This document shows positions 47,938 to 56,039 of a DNA stretch of 64,000 bases, piece by piece. Position numbers and translations under genes: made by a program. Numbering within the stretch: position 1 is the first letter of the stretch; the number at the start of each line of letters is the position of its first letter. This DNA is from Bradyrhizobium cytisi (GTDB lineage: Bacteria; Pseudomonadota; Alphaproteobacteria; Rhizobiales; Xanthobacteraceae). The stretch spans positions 1 to 64,000 of the forward strand of contig NZ_VSSR01000062.1 in the NCBI RefSeq assembly GCF_008123515.1. The letters run 5' to 3'. The notes under the pieces were generated by a model that was given only the letters and a program-made list of their open reading frames with translations, was not told where the DNA came from and did not search any database.

Positions 47938-49575
47938 GTGGTTCCCAGCACTGAACTGGATGGCGACTATGACTATATTGTCGTGGGAGCCGGGTCCGCG
48001 GGTTGCGTCGTGGCCAATCGATTGTCGACGGACCGCAACAGCCGTGTTCTGGTTCTGGAAGCCGGCGGCAACGATAACTGGATCTGGTTTCACATTCCAG
48101 TCGGCTATCTCTTCGCCATCGGCAATCCGCGGTCCGACTGGATGTTCGAGACAGTGAAGGAGGCGGGCCTTAACGGTCGTTCGCTGAAATATCCGCGCGG
48201 CAAAGTGGTGGGCGGTTCTTCCGCGATCAACGCCATGATCTCCATGCGGGGCCAGGCGTCTGACTACGATCATTGGCGACAACTCGGTCTTATTGGCTGG
48301 GGGTGGGATGACGTGCGTCCGGTCTTCAAGCGCCTGGACGATCATTTTATGGGTGAATCCGAACACCACGGTGTCGGTGGTGAGTGGCGGGTGGAGCCCC
48401 CGGGCGTGAGATGGGATGTCCTTGACAGCGTGGCGAAGGCCGCCGTTGAGATGGGTATCCCAATGACGCCGGACTTCAATACCGGGGACAACACTGGTGT
48501 CGGTTACTTCCACGTCAATCAGAAGCGAGGCTTCCGCTGGTCTTCGGCGCGTGGCTTCCTGAAACCAGTGTTGCATCGCGCCAACCTGCGCCTTGAAACG
48601 GGAGTTTTGGTCGAAAAGGTGTTGTTCGACGGGAAGCGCGCCGTGGGTGTCCGATATCGGCAGCATGGACGCACCATCGAGGCGCGTACGAAGGGCGAGG
48701 TTATCCTGTCCGCCGGTGCCATCGGGTCACCCGAGATCCTCCAACGCTCCGGTGTGGGAGCGGCAGAGTGGCTGAGCGAGTTTGGCATCAGCACCGTCGC
48801 CAACAGGCCCGGCGTCGGCCGCAATTTGCAAGACCACCTGCAGCAAAGGGTGATCTACCGTGTGCATGGCACCAAAACGCTCAATGAGACCTATCACTCG
48901 TTGATTGGACGCGCACTGATGGGTCTCGAATATGCGTTGTTCCGGCGCGGCCCTCTCACCATGGCACCGTCCCAGCTCGGGATATTCACGACCTCATCAC
49001 CTGCCTTCGACCGCGCGAACATCGAATTTCACGTGCAGCCACTTTCGCTCGATGGGTTTGGGGATCCGTTACATCGCTTCCCCGCAATCACGGTTTCGGC
49101 ATGCAATCTCCGGCCGACGTCCCGCGGCACCGTCCGTCTTCGCTCCGCTGACCCTTTGGCGAAGCCTGTCATCGCACCGGGCTATCTTTCAACCGAGGAG
49201 GACCGACGCGTCGCGGCGGACGCGATCCGCGTTACTCGCCGTTTGATGAAGCAGGAGGCACTCCGCCGCTTTCGACCAGAGGAGCATATCCCGGGGCCGT
49301 CGATTGATGACAGCGAGGCTGCTCTTGCCAAGGCTGCCAGCGATATCGGAACGACGATCTTTCATCCGGTCGGTACAGCGAAAATGGGATTGGAGCACGA
49401 TACGCTCGCGGTCGTGGATCGGCACCTGTGTGTGATCGGGCTGAATGGGCTGCGCGTTATCGATGCATCGGTAATGCCAACTATTACCTCAGGCAACACC
49501 AATACGCCGACGATCATGATCGCAGACAAGGGCGCACAGTGCGTTTTGTCGGACGCCCCATACAAACTGGTCTGA
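47938..49575 (+). CDS. GMC-family FAD oxidoreductase (choline dehydrogenase-like)
   Basis: 545 residues. FAD motif G-A-G-S-A-G-C near 17 with V-L-V-L-E-A-G-G, then P-R-G-K-V-V-G-G-S-S-A-I-N-A near 85, G-A-I-G-S-P near 260, and the C-terminal active-site part F-H-P-V-G-T-A-K-M-G with S-G-N-T-N-T-P-T. It oxidises a primary or secondary alcohol and passes electrons to the respiratory chain or O2. I chose the GTG at 47938, which has GGAG at good spacing; no ATG fits. Confidence 0.88.
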   Translation: MVPSTELDGDYDYIVVGAGSAGCVVANRLSTDRNSRVLVLEAGGNDNWIWFHIPVGYLFAIGNPRSDWMFETVKEAGLNGRSLKYPRGKVVGGSSAINAMISMRGQASDYDHWRQLGLIGWGWDDVRPVFKRLDDHFMGESEHHGVGGEWRVEPPGVRWDVLDSVAKAAVEMGIPMTPDFNTGDNTGVGYFHVNQKRGFRWSSARGFLKPVLHRANLRLETGVLVEKVLFDGKRAVGVRYRQHGRTIEARTKGEVILSAGAIGSPEILQRSGVGAAEWLSEFGISTVANRPGVGRNLQDHLQQRVIYRVHGTKTLNETYHSLIGRALMGLEYALFRRGPLTMAPSQLGIFTTSSPAFDRANIEFHVQPLSLDGFGDPLHRFPAITVSACNLRPTSRGTVRLRSADPLAKPVIAPGYLSTEEDRRVAADAIRVTRRLMKQEALRRFRPEEHIPGPSIDDSEAALAKAASDIGTTIFHPVGTAKMGLEHDTLAVVDRHLCVIGLNGLRVIDASVMPTITSGNTNTPTIMIADKGAQCVLSDAPYKLV

Positions 49576-49806
49576 GGGAAGGCACATAGACGCCAACTAC
49601 GTCGAAGCAATAGGTGGCAGAGTGGCAAAGGACGTCGGCCGCGACCTGTGCGCCTCCTTCGTAATCGGAAATCGAGATAGGTGCGATCTAAATTATTCGT
49701 TTTTCCAATTGGTATTGTGCCTTTACGAGCATGGTTGGCTTCGCCGTCCCGTCCTGGCGACTCAACGATTTCCCGATCTTGATTCAGCGAATCTTTGGGA
49801 GACACT
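49576..49806. other. Gap before the PanE-like gene
   Basis: A 230-base interval without a convincing gene, relatively AT-rich around 49685-49715. It may carry a promoter for the PanE-like gene and those following. Confidence 0.4.
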
Positions 49807-50753
49807 ATGCGCATAGCGGTGATCGGTGCAGGAGGTCTGGGAGGCTACTTTGGCGCACGTCTTGCGCAAGGTGGTGCAGATGTCCGCTTCCTTGCCCGGG
49901 GCTCTCACCTGGCGGCGATGCGCGCAAGCGGGCTGGTCGTCGAGGGCGGTCTCGACGTGATCCGCGTGGCCCCTGTGCGAGCCTCAGAGATCCCGCCGAT
50001 CTCGGTGTGGCGGACTTTGTGTTGCTGGCGGTCAAGCTGTGGGACACGGAGACGGTCCTCGAACAGATCAAGCCGGTGGTCGGCCCGGGCACCACTCTGA
50101 TGTCGTTCCAAAACGGCGTACTCAAGGACGAAGCGCTGCGCACCGCTTATGGCCGGGCGCAGATTATGGGTGGGGTCGGCTACGTCGCGACGACGCTCGA
50201 GCGCCCTGGTGTCATCCGGCAGACGGGACCGATGCAACGCCTGATCTTCGGCGAATTCGATGGTCGCCGATCTGCGCGCGCTGAAGCGTTTCTGGATGCC
50301 TGCTTGAAAGGAGGCATCAACGCCGAACTCTCTTCGAACATTCTGCGAGAGATCTGGGAGAAATATGTGTTCCTTGTCGGCTTGTCCGGGACCACGACTG
50401 CTATGCGGAGTGTGGTCGGAGCGATCCGCGAGAATCCGCAGACACGTGCCTTCTTGCTTGACGTCATGCGCGAGGTCGTCGCGGTCGAAAATGCTCACGG
50501 TGTGGATCTTGCTGCGGACTACGCCGAGCGGCGTCTCACGCTCGCGGATGATGTGGCCTACGACATGACGTCATCGATGCATCACGACCTGCGACGGGGC
50601 AGGCCCCTGGAGATCCGGTGGCTATCGGGCGGCGTGGTCCATCTCGGCAACGCTGTGGGCGTAGCGACGCCGCTTAACCGTGCCATCGCCGATATTCTCG
50701 CACTATACGAAGCCGGTGCCCCTGCGCCACAGGAGATCAACCATGCAGGATGA
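49807..50753 (+). pseudogene. Ketopantoate-reductase-like (PanE/ApbA) gene with a frameshift
   Basis: The first 60 codons encode a Rossmann start (M-R-I-A-V-I-G-A-G-G-L-G-G-Y-F-G). At about 49990 the homology moves to another frame (D-P-A-D-L-G-V-A-D-F-V-L-L-A-V-K-L-W), which runs to 50753 with S-F-Q-N-G-V and E-K-Y-V-F-L. One missing base near T-C-A-G-A (49989-49994) accounts for it. PanE-type enzymes reduce 2-oxoacids with NADPH; without other pantothenate genes a catabolic 2-oxoacid or amino-acid role is more likely. The end overlaps the next gene. Confidence 0.8.
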
Positions 50754-51165
50754 CGCCCCATTGACAATCGGCGTCGACCACGTCGGACTTGCCGTGAAAG
50801 ATCTCGACAGCGCGCGGCGTTTCTTTTGCGAATGCCTCGGCTGGAAGCTTGTTGGCGAGAACCCGAGCTATCCGGCGTCGTTCGTATCCGACGGAAATGG
50901 CATCGTGACGCTCTGGCAGGTCGAAGATTCAGACAAATGCTTGCCGTTCGATCGTCGTCGCAATGTTGGCTTACACCATCTTGCGCTCAAGGTTGTGGAC
51001 CGCGCCGCGCTTGACACCTTGCACGCGCGTGTCGCGGCATGGCCCGACACGATCATTGAGTTCGCGCCGGAACGGTCGGGCAAAGGTCCCAAGGTGCATT
51101 TTATGGTCCGGGAACCTGGCGGCACCCGCATCGAATTCGCCTGCGTCTCTCCTGCGGCGGAATAG
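50743..51165 (+). CDS. VOC-superfamily protein (glyoxalase/lactoylglutathione lyase-like)
   Basis: 140 residues with two betaalphabetabetabeta units: V-D-H-V-G-L-A-V-K-D-L-D at residues 10-21, G-L-H-H-L-A-L-K-V near 75, and the terminal E-P-G-G-T-R-I-E-F. Two His and one Glu occupy metal positions, so a metal-dependent lyase, isomerase or dioxygenase is likely. It starts inside the end of the PanE-like gene (11-base overlap), indicating one transcript. Confidence 0.82.
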   Translation: MQDDAPLTIGVDHVGLAVKDLDSARRFFCECLGWKLVGENPSYPASFVSDGNGIVTLWQVEDSDKCLPFDRRRNVGLHHLALKVVDRAALDTLHARVAAWPDTIIEFAPERSGKGPKVHFMVREPGGTRIEFACVSPAAE

Positions 51166-51210
51166 CGTGGGTCAAAGTAGGCTTGGATCGCAACTTGTCG
51201 GAGAAAGGAC

Positions 51211-52047
51211 ATGGCGATGAAGGGGAATTTTCTGATTACGGGTGCCGGTTCCGGATTCGGACGGGCTCTGGCGACGGAAGCACTCTCGTCGGGATGCTCC
51301 GTGATCGGCACGGTGCGAAGCGAGGCCGCGCGACAGGAATTTGGCGCGATGGACCCCGCACGCGCGCGAGCTATCGTATTGGATATCACGGATTTTGCAG
51401 CCATCGGTCCCGTGGTTGCACAGGCCGAAAGAGATGTTGGTCCGATAGACGTCCTCATCAACAGTGCGGGATACGGCCACGAAGGGACCCTTGAGGAGAG
51501 TCCACTCGAAGAGATGCGGCGCCAGTTTGATGTCAACGTTTTCGGAGCCGTCGCGATGATCAAGGCGGTCCTGCCATTCATGCGCAAAAGGCGCCGCGGA
51601 CATATCATCAACATTACTTCGATGGCGGGATATGTGGGGTTGGCGGGCATCCCCTATTACGCGGGCAGCAAATTCGCTCTTGAAGGCATATCTGAGGTGT
51701 TGGCAAATGAAGTGCGCGGCTTCGGCATCAAGGTAACGGCAGTTGCTCCCGGCTCCTTCCGGACCGACTGGGCGGGGCGATCGATGATCCGTTCGCCGCG
51801 GAGTATTTCCGACTACGATGCCCTCTTCGACCCCATCCGACGGGCTCGATCAGAAAAGAGTGGCCAGCAAGCAGGTGATCCCGCCAAAGCTGCTCGTGCG
51901 ATCCTGAAGGCGGTGGCGTCCAACGATCCACCGATGCATCTGCTGCTTGGCAGCGACGCATTGAAATTGACCCGAGACAAGTTGAATTCGCTCGGGAAGG
52001 AGATCGACATATGGGAATCGGTCACGACATCGACCGAATACGCATAG
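51211..52047 (+). CDS. Short-chain dehydrogenase/reductase
   Basis: 278 residues. G-A-G-S-G-F-G near 10 binds the cofactor, N-S-A-G-Y near 86, active-site S near 136 and Y-Y-A-G-S-K near 150 are all intact. The long form (about 280 residues, with a C-terminal A-R-A-I-L-K-A) resembles retinol-dehydrogenase-type or ketoreductase SDRs. GGAG lies seven bases before the ATG. Confidence 0.88.
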   Translation: MAMKGNFLITGAGSGFGRALATEALSSGCSVIGTVRSEAARQEFGAMDPARARAIVLDITDFAAIGPVVAQAERDVGPIDVLINSAGYGHEGTLEESPLEEMRRQFDVNVFGAVAMIKAVLPFMRKRRRGHIINITSMAGYVGLAGIPYYAGSKFALEGISEVLANEVRGFGIKVTAVAPGSFRTDWAGRSMIRSPRSISDYDALFDPIRRARSEKSGQQAGDPAKAARAILKAVASNDPPMHLLLGSDALKLTRDKLNSLGKEIDIWESVTTSTEYA

Positions 52048-52120
52048 AAGTCGTCACAACCTCAAGCGTCCACCGTTCTGGCTTCCACAGCCAGCGCAAT
52101 CCCTTCAACAGGAGTACATT

Positions 52121-52537
52121 ATGAATCGACCAGAGAAAGTAATCTACACCGCCAAGGTCCACACTACCGGTGGGCGGGTTGGCTCATCGCGCAGCGATGA
52201 CGGCAAACTCGAGGTCAAGTTGTCGAGGCCGGGCACCTCTGGCGAGGGCACCAATCCGGAGCAACTATTCGCCGCGGGCTGGTCGGCATGCTACCAGTCG
52301 GCGATGGAACTCGTGGCCCGCAGGATGAAGCTCGCACTTCCGGCTGGCTTTGCGGTCGACGCAGAGGTCGACCTCGGACCGACCGGCGACGGCTTCGACG
52401 TCGCGGTCCGCCTGAACGTCAGCCTGCCCGGCATCGCGCCGGACGTGGCGCAGCGTCTGATCGATGTGACGCACGAAGTGTGTCCGTATTCCCGGGCGAC
52501 GCACGGCAACATCGCGGTTGAAACGAAGCTCGTGTGA
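52121..52537 (+). CDS. ohr: Ohr-type organic hydroperoxide resistance protein
   Basis: 138 residues of the OsmC/Ohr family with the two redox Cys (W-S-A-C-Y near 57 and H-E-V-C-P-Y-S-R-A-T near 122), plus the Arg region near the N-terminus. It reduces organic peroxides using lipoylated proteins as electron donors. AGGAG precedes the ATG. Lipoylated E2 and Lpd proteins are encoded about 14 kb away, but that link is only suggestive. Confidence 0.9.
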   Translation: MNRPEKVIYTAKVHTTGGRVGSSRSDDGKLEVKLSRPGTSGEGTNPEQLFAAGWSACYQSAMELVARRMKLALPAGFAVDAEVDLGPTGDGFDVAVRLNVSLPGIAPDVAQRLIDVTHEVCPYSRATHGNIAVETKLV

Positions 52538-52736
52538 ACTACAGTCGCAAGTTGAGAGACCTTCGCTGTGGGTTGAAGGGGAGGGCGGGGCGCTGGCGCT
52601 GCGTCCCTCCGCCCTGGATGCGCCAAGGTCAACCCAATGCATGCAATCGCGGCGGTCTCCGCTGACGCCGTCGAGCGGGGACATGACATATCCATATCCT
52701 GCATCATCGATCCAGGTCACTGCTCGGGAGCAAGAT

Positions 52737-53936
52737 ATGAACGTACCACCCAGCATCGACCACGTCACCGCGCCTTCCGACAGCGAAGTGCTGCACTGGC
52801 TGACAAACGACACGCGCGACGAGCGCTTCCTTGACAATATCTTCGCCGAGCTCTGTCTCCGGCTCCAGCGAGCGGGCATTCCTGCCAAGCGGGCGACGCT
52901 TCATGTCATGATTCTCCATCCGCAATGGCTCGGCTCCCGGATCATGTGGGCCGACGGGATGCGCGAGGCCGAACTTAGGAGAGTCGACTACGATATCAGG
53001 GAGCGCTCCGAATTCGTCGGCAGCCCCGCCAACGAAATTAATGACGGGGCCGCTGAGGTGCGCGAGAATCTGGAACGCGATCCCGCACTAGGCCGCAAGC
53101 ATGCCGTCTATGACGAGATGCGGGCGAAAGGTCTCACCGACTATGTCGCGTGGCCGCTATACCATACGCTTGGCAAGCGACACCTCGTGACCTTTGCGAC
53201 TGACAAGCGAGGTGGTTTCGACGACGCGCATATCGACTGCCTGTTGAAGCTGTTGCCGGTTCTGGCGCTGGTCAGCGAAATCCGTCTGAAGAACCGGCTG
53301 GCGCGAACGCTGCTCGAAACGTATGTCGGGTCGCACGCCGGCGAGCTCGTTTTGGCCGGCGCCACCAGGCGCGGAAGCGGGACGACGGTGCACGCCGCCA
53401 TCATGATCTGCGACTTACGCGATTTCACGGCGATCTCCGACAACTGGCCGCGCGATGACGTCATTGATCTCTTGAACGATTATTTCGATGCGATGTCTGA
53501 GCCAATTGCACGACATGGCGGAGAAATACTGAAATTCATCGGCGACGGCCTGCTCGCCATTTTTCCGCTCAGCAACCCGTCGGCCTGTGCAAATCTGCTG
53601 CATGCCGTGACTAAGGCCCGTCGAGCCATGGTTGCCCTGAACCAAAGGAACGGCGAAACCGGCCGCGCGCCGCTGAATTACGGCATCGGCGTCCACGTCG
53701 GAGACGTCATGTACGGTAATATCGGGTCGCGCACCCGGCTCGACTTCACCGTCATCGGTCCGGCGGTCAACATGGCTGCGCGTCTCGAAACCCTCACCAA
53801 ACAATTGGGCAGAACGGTGCTGCTGTCCCGCGCGTTCGCGGACTTCGTCAAAAGCGATTTCGATCTCGAACGCGTCGGCGAGTATCCGGTGCGCGGCTTC
53901 AACGACCCAATCGAGCTGTTTGCATATCACGGCTGA
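52737..53936 (+). CDS. Class III adenylate/guanylate cyclase
   Basis: 399 residues. The N-terminal 200 or so residues have no recognised sensor motif. The C-terminal catalytic domain has metal-binding C-D-L-R-D-F-T near 224 and G-D-G-L-L-A-I-F near 268, then D-F-T-V-I-G-P-A-V-N-M-A-A-R-L-E near 337 that supplies the transition-state residues. It makes cAMP (or cGMP) from the nucleotide triphosphate. GGGAG at good spacing supports the ATG at 52737. No membrane segment is evident. Confidence 0.9.
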   Translation: MNVPPSIDHVTAPSDSEVLHWLTNDTRDERFLDNIFAELCLRLQRAGIPAKRATLHVMILHPQWLGSRIMWADGMREAELRRVDYDIRERSEFVGSPANEINDGAAEVRENLERDPALGRKHAVYDEMRAKGLTDYVAWPLYHTLGKRHLVTFATDKRGGFDDAHIDCLLKLLPVLALVSEIRLKNRLARTLLETYVGSHAGELVLAGATRRGSGTTVHAAIMICDLRDFTAISDNWPRDDVIDLLNDYFDAMSEPIARHGGEILKFIGDGLLAIFPLSNPSACANLLHAVTKARRAMVALNQRNGETGRAPLNYGIGVHVGDVMYGNIGSRTRLDFTVIGPAVNMAARLETLTKQLGRTVLLSRAFADFVKSDFDLERVGEYPVRGFNDPIELFAYHG

Positions 53937-55034
53937 ATGCCGGTCCGTCGCCGGGTGTCCGGCGCCCCAGGAGGCGCGAGCTCGGCAAACCGCTGCTACT
54001 GGCGAATGTCGGGTTCGGTGGTTGCCAGTCCGCAATTTGAACCTGCGGATCTGATCCGAACGGAATCTGGCGAGAAGCGCCGGAGGCTTCATAAAAAATC
54101 ACGAGGGGCGGGCTCAAGCTGTTAGCGCAATCCGTGGTTATGGAACGACCGCTCATGGCGCGAAGCGGCCAGTCGGGAAAAGCCGCTAAATCGATGCGAG
54201 TTGGAGCCGTTGGAGGATCCCTTGGAGCAAGGCCGCTGCTCACCGTTCTACCGGAGAACGCCGCAACGATATCGCAACGAATTGGGTGAAACGACCGTGA
54301 ACAAAACGAGATGGAAACACCTGTCGAAGTAAGAAAAATCAACAACTTAGAAAATGTGCACTGCGTTCGGGACGCAAGGAACTGTGCGCTTCAGACGGCA
54401 ACCACCAACCAAAATTGCGATCGGTGTTGCGGGTCCGGGATTTGAACCTACGACGTTTTGGTCCGCATGATCGCAAATCCCATCGCGCGCAACTTTCCAC
54501 ACGACATGGTGACCGAAACTACGATCGCAGTATTGCGGACCTAGACCGGCAAAGCGCAGCACTACTTTGCTTCTGACTTTGACCGGCTTTCCAGTCGCTT
54601 GTTCGACGCTAATGGGATCGCTGCGGTGCCCGACCGCCTGACTGCTGGGCCTCGCCTGCCCATAATCAACTCGCGAATTTTCCATCGTATTCAATGACCG
54701 CCTCGAGAGGGACCTGCGCTCCGGCCCTCGCATTCCGCGAAACTCGTGCATAGACGAGATCGCGCAATCGCGGTCAGAACTCTGTCTCCAGTCGGGACAA
54801 AAAATTGCGCCGGGGGGGCCAGTCGATCCTTGGGGCAAACTGCGGGCAGTTCCGGACAGTTGAATACTCGCAACCCGTTACAGTGGTTCTCGGAGTAGGC
54901 CGGCAATCATCTGGCTGCAAACCTGCGGCAAAGTTGGCTCTTTGCTTCGTGCACGCGCCCCTGTTGCGAGCATACTTCCGATCGGTGGAAGAGGCCCTGC
55001 AAAACAGGCGTGAGAGTTCTTCCGCCTCTGTCAA
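53937..55034. other. Gene-poor stretch between the cyclase and the export operon
   Basis: About 1.1 kb with no convincing gene. It includes a 6-bp hairpin just after the cyclase stop (53949-53964) and a tRNA-like 3' fragment, listed separately. The rest is not recognisable. Confidence 0.5.
54423..54462 (-). other. tRNA 3'-end-like fragment, possible attachment-site remnant
   Basis: On the minus strand the sequence GGTTCAAATCCCGGACCCGC followed by AACACC resembles a T-loop plus 3' acceptor strand of a tRNA. The T stem does not pair well and no 5' half is present, so it is not a functional tRNA. Such 3' fragments are often left by integrative elements. Confidence 0.35.
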
Positions 55035-55054
55035 GCCAAGCAGTAAGGCTTGGC
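55035..55054. terminator. Hairpin after the export operon
   Basis: GCCAAGC pairs with GCTTGGC around a 6-base loop, 20 bases beyond the last stop of the minus-strand HlyD/ABC-2 operon. No T tract is present. Confidence 0.4.
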
Positions 55055-55073
55055 AAACGCTTGAGAGTTCTCG

Positions 55074-56039
55074 CTAATGGTCGATCCAGACGGTCATGCC
55101 CGGCTCGAGGCCTGCCAACGCTTCCTTCGGGTCGAGGCGCAGGCGGAGCGTGTTGCGGTCATGATCGCCAATCACCCGCTCGGCCTGCCAAGTGGCGAAC
55201 ACGCCGAGTGGCCGCAGCTCGGTGACGACCGCCTTTGTCGCGGCATCGGCGCCGCGCCGCATCACGTTCGCCGTTTCTCCCATCGCGAGACGATCGAGAT
55301 GATCCTCGCGCACGTTGAATGAGAGCCATTGCTTGCCCGCCGCTTCGACCACCAGGATCGGCTGGCCCGCGCGAACGTTTTCGCCGATCTCGGCGGCGAT
55401 GACGCTGACCACGCCGTCGGCCGGCGCGCGCAACACCATCTTGTCGAGTCGGCGCTCGAGCACGGTGACCGCGGCGGCCGCGGCCTGCACCTGCGTGTCG
55501 GCGATCGCGCGCTCTTCCCGGGTCGGTCCCGCCACGGCCGCATCGTAATTGGCCTGGGCCTCGGCCACGTCGGCGCGCGCGCTCGCAACGTCGTTCTCGG
55601 CCTGGTCGAGCGACTGCTGGGATTCGAAGCTCTGGCGCGCCAGCGTACTGGTCCTGGTGAGCTGGGCCTGCACATAGTCGAGGCGGGCGCTGGCCTTGGC
55701 GATCGCAGCTTTCAGCGAGTCGACCTGCTCGCGACGGACGCCGGCATAGACGTTGTTGCGGTTGGCGGTTGCCGAGGCCAGCGCTGCGCGTGCCTGGTCC
55801 GCCAGTGCCGTCAACTCCACCGCGGAGAGCCGCGCCAGAATATCGCCCGCGCGCACAGTGGCGCCCTTCTCGACCGCAATCGACCGGAGCTGTCCGGTCA
55901 CCTCCGGCTCCACCCTCACTTCGGTCGTGCGCACGACACCGACGAGTGCGGGCGGTGATCCGGAGCGATTTGCGGACATGATCACGATGCCCGCGACGAG
56001 CAGAATGGCGATGATGGCGGCAAGCCTAGCCCTGCGCAT
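55074..56039 (-). CDS. HlyD-family membrane-fusion protein (second of the operon)
   Basis: 321 residues: an N-terminal membrane helix (about 5-24), lipoyl-like halves (V-E-P-E-V-T-G-Q-L-R-S-I and A-P-A-D-G-V-V-S-V), a long helical hairpin between, then beta domains. It overlaps the end of the ABC-2 permease gene by 14 bases. It bridges the inner-membrane exporter to an outer-membrane channel. Confidence 0.9.
   Translation of the reverse strand: MRRARLAAIIAILLVAGIVIMSANRSGSPPALVGVVRTTEVRVEPEVTGQLRSIAVEKGATVRAGDILARLSAVELTALADQARAALASATANRNNVYAGVRREQVDSLKAAIAKASARLDYVQAQLTRTSTLARQSFESQQSLDQAENDVASARADVAEAQANYDAAVAGPTREERAIADTQVQAAAAAVTVLERRLDKMVLRAPADGVVSVIAAEIGENVRAGQPILVVEAAGKQWLSFNVREDHLDRLAMGETANVMRRGADAATKAVVTELRPLGVFATWQAERVIGDHDRNTLRLRLDPKEALAGLEPGMTVWIDH

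Noticed and set aside
54347-54838. A 163-codon minus-strand frame around the tRNA-like fragment
   Set aside because: Part of it is translation of tRNA-like sequence (G-S-N-P-G-P-A-T-P), a well-known false gene signature.
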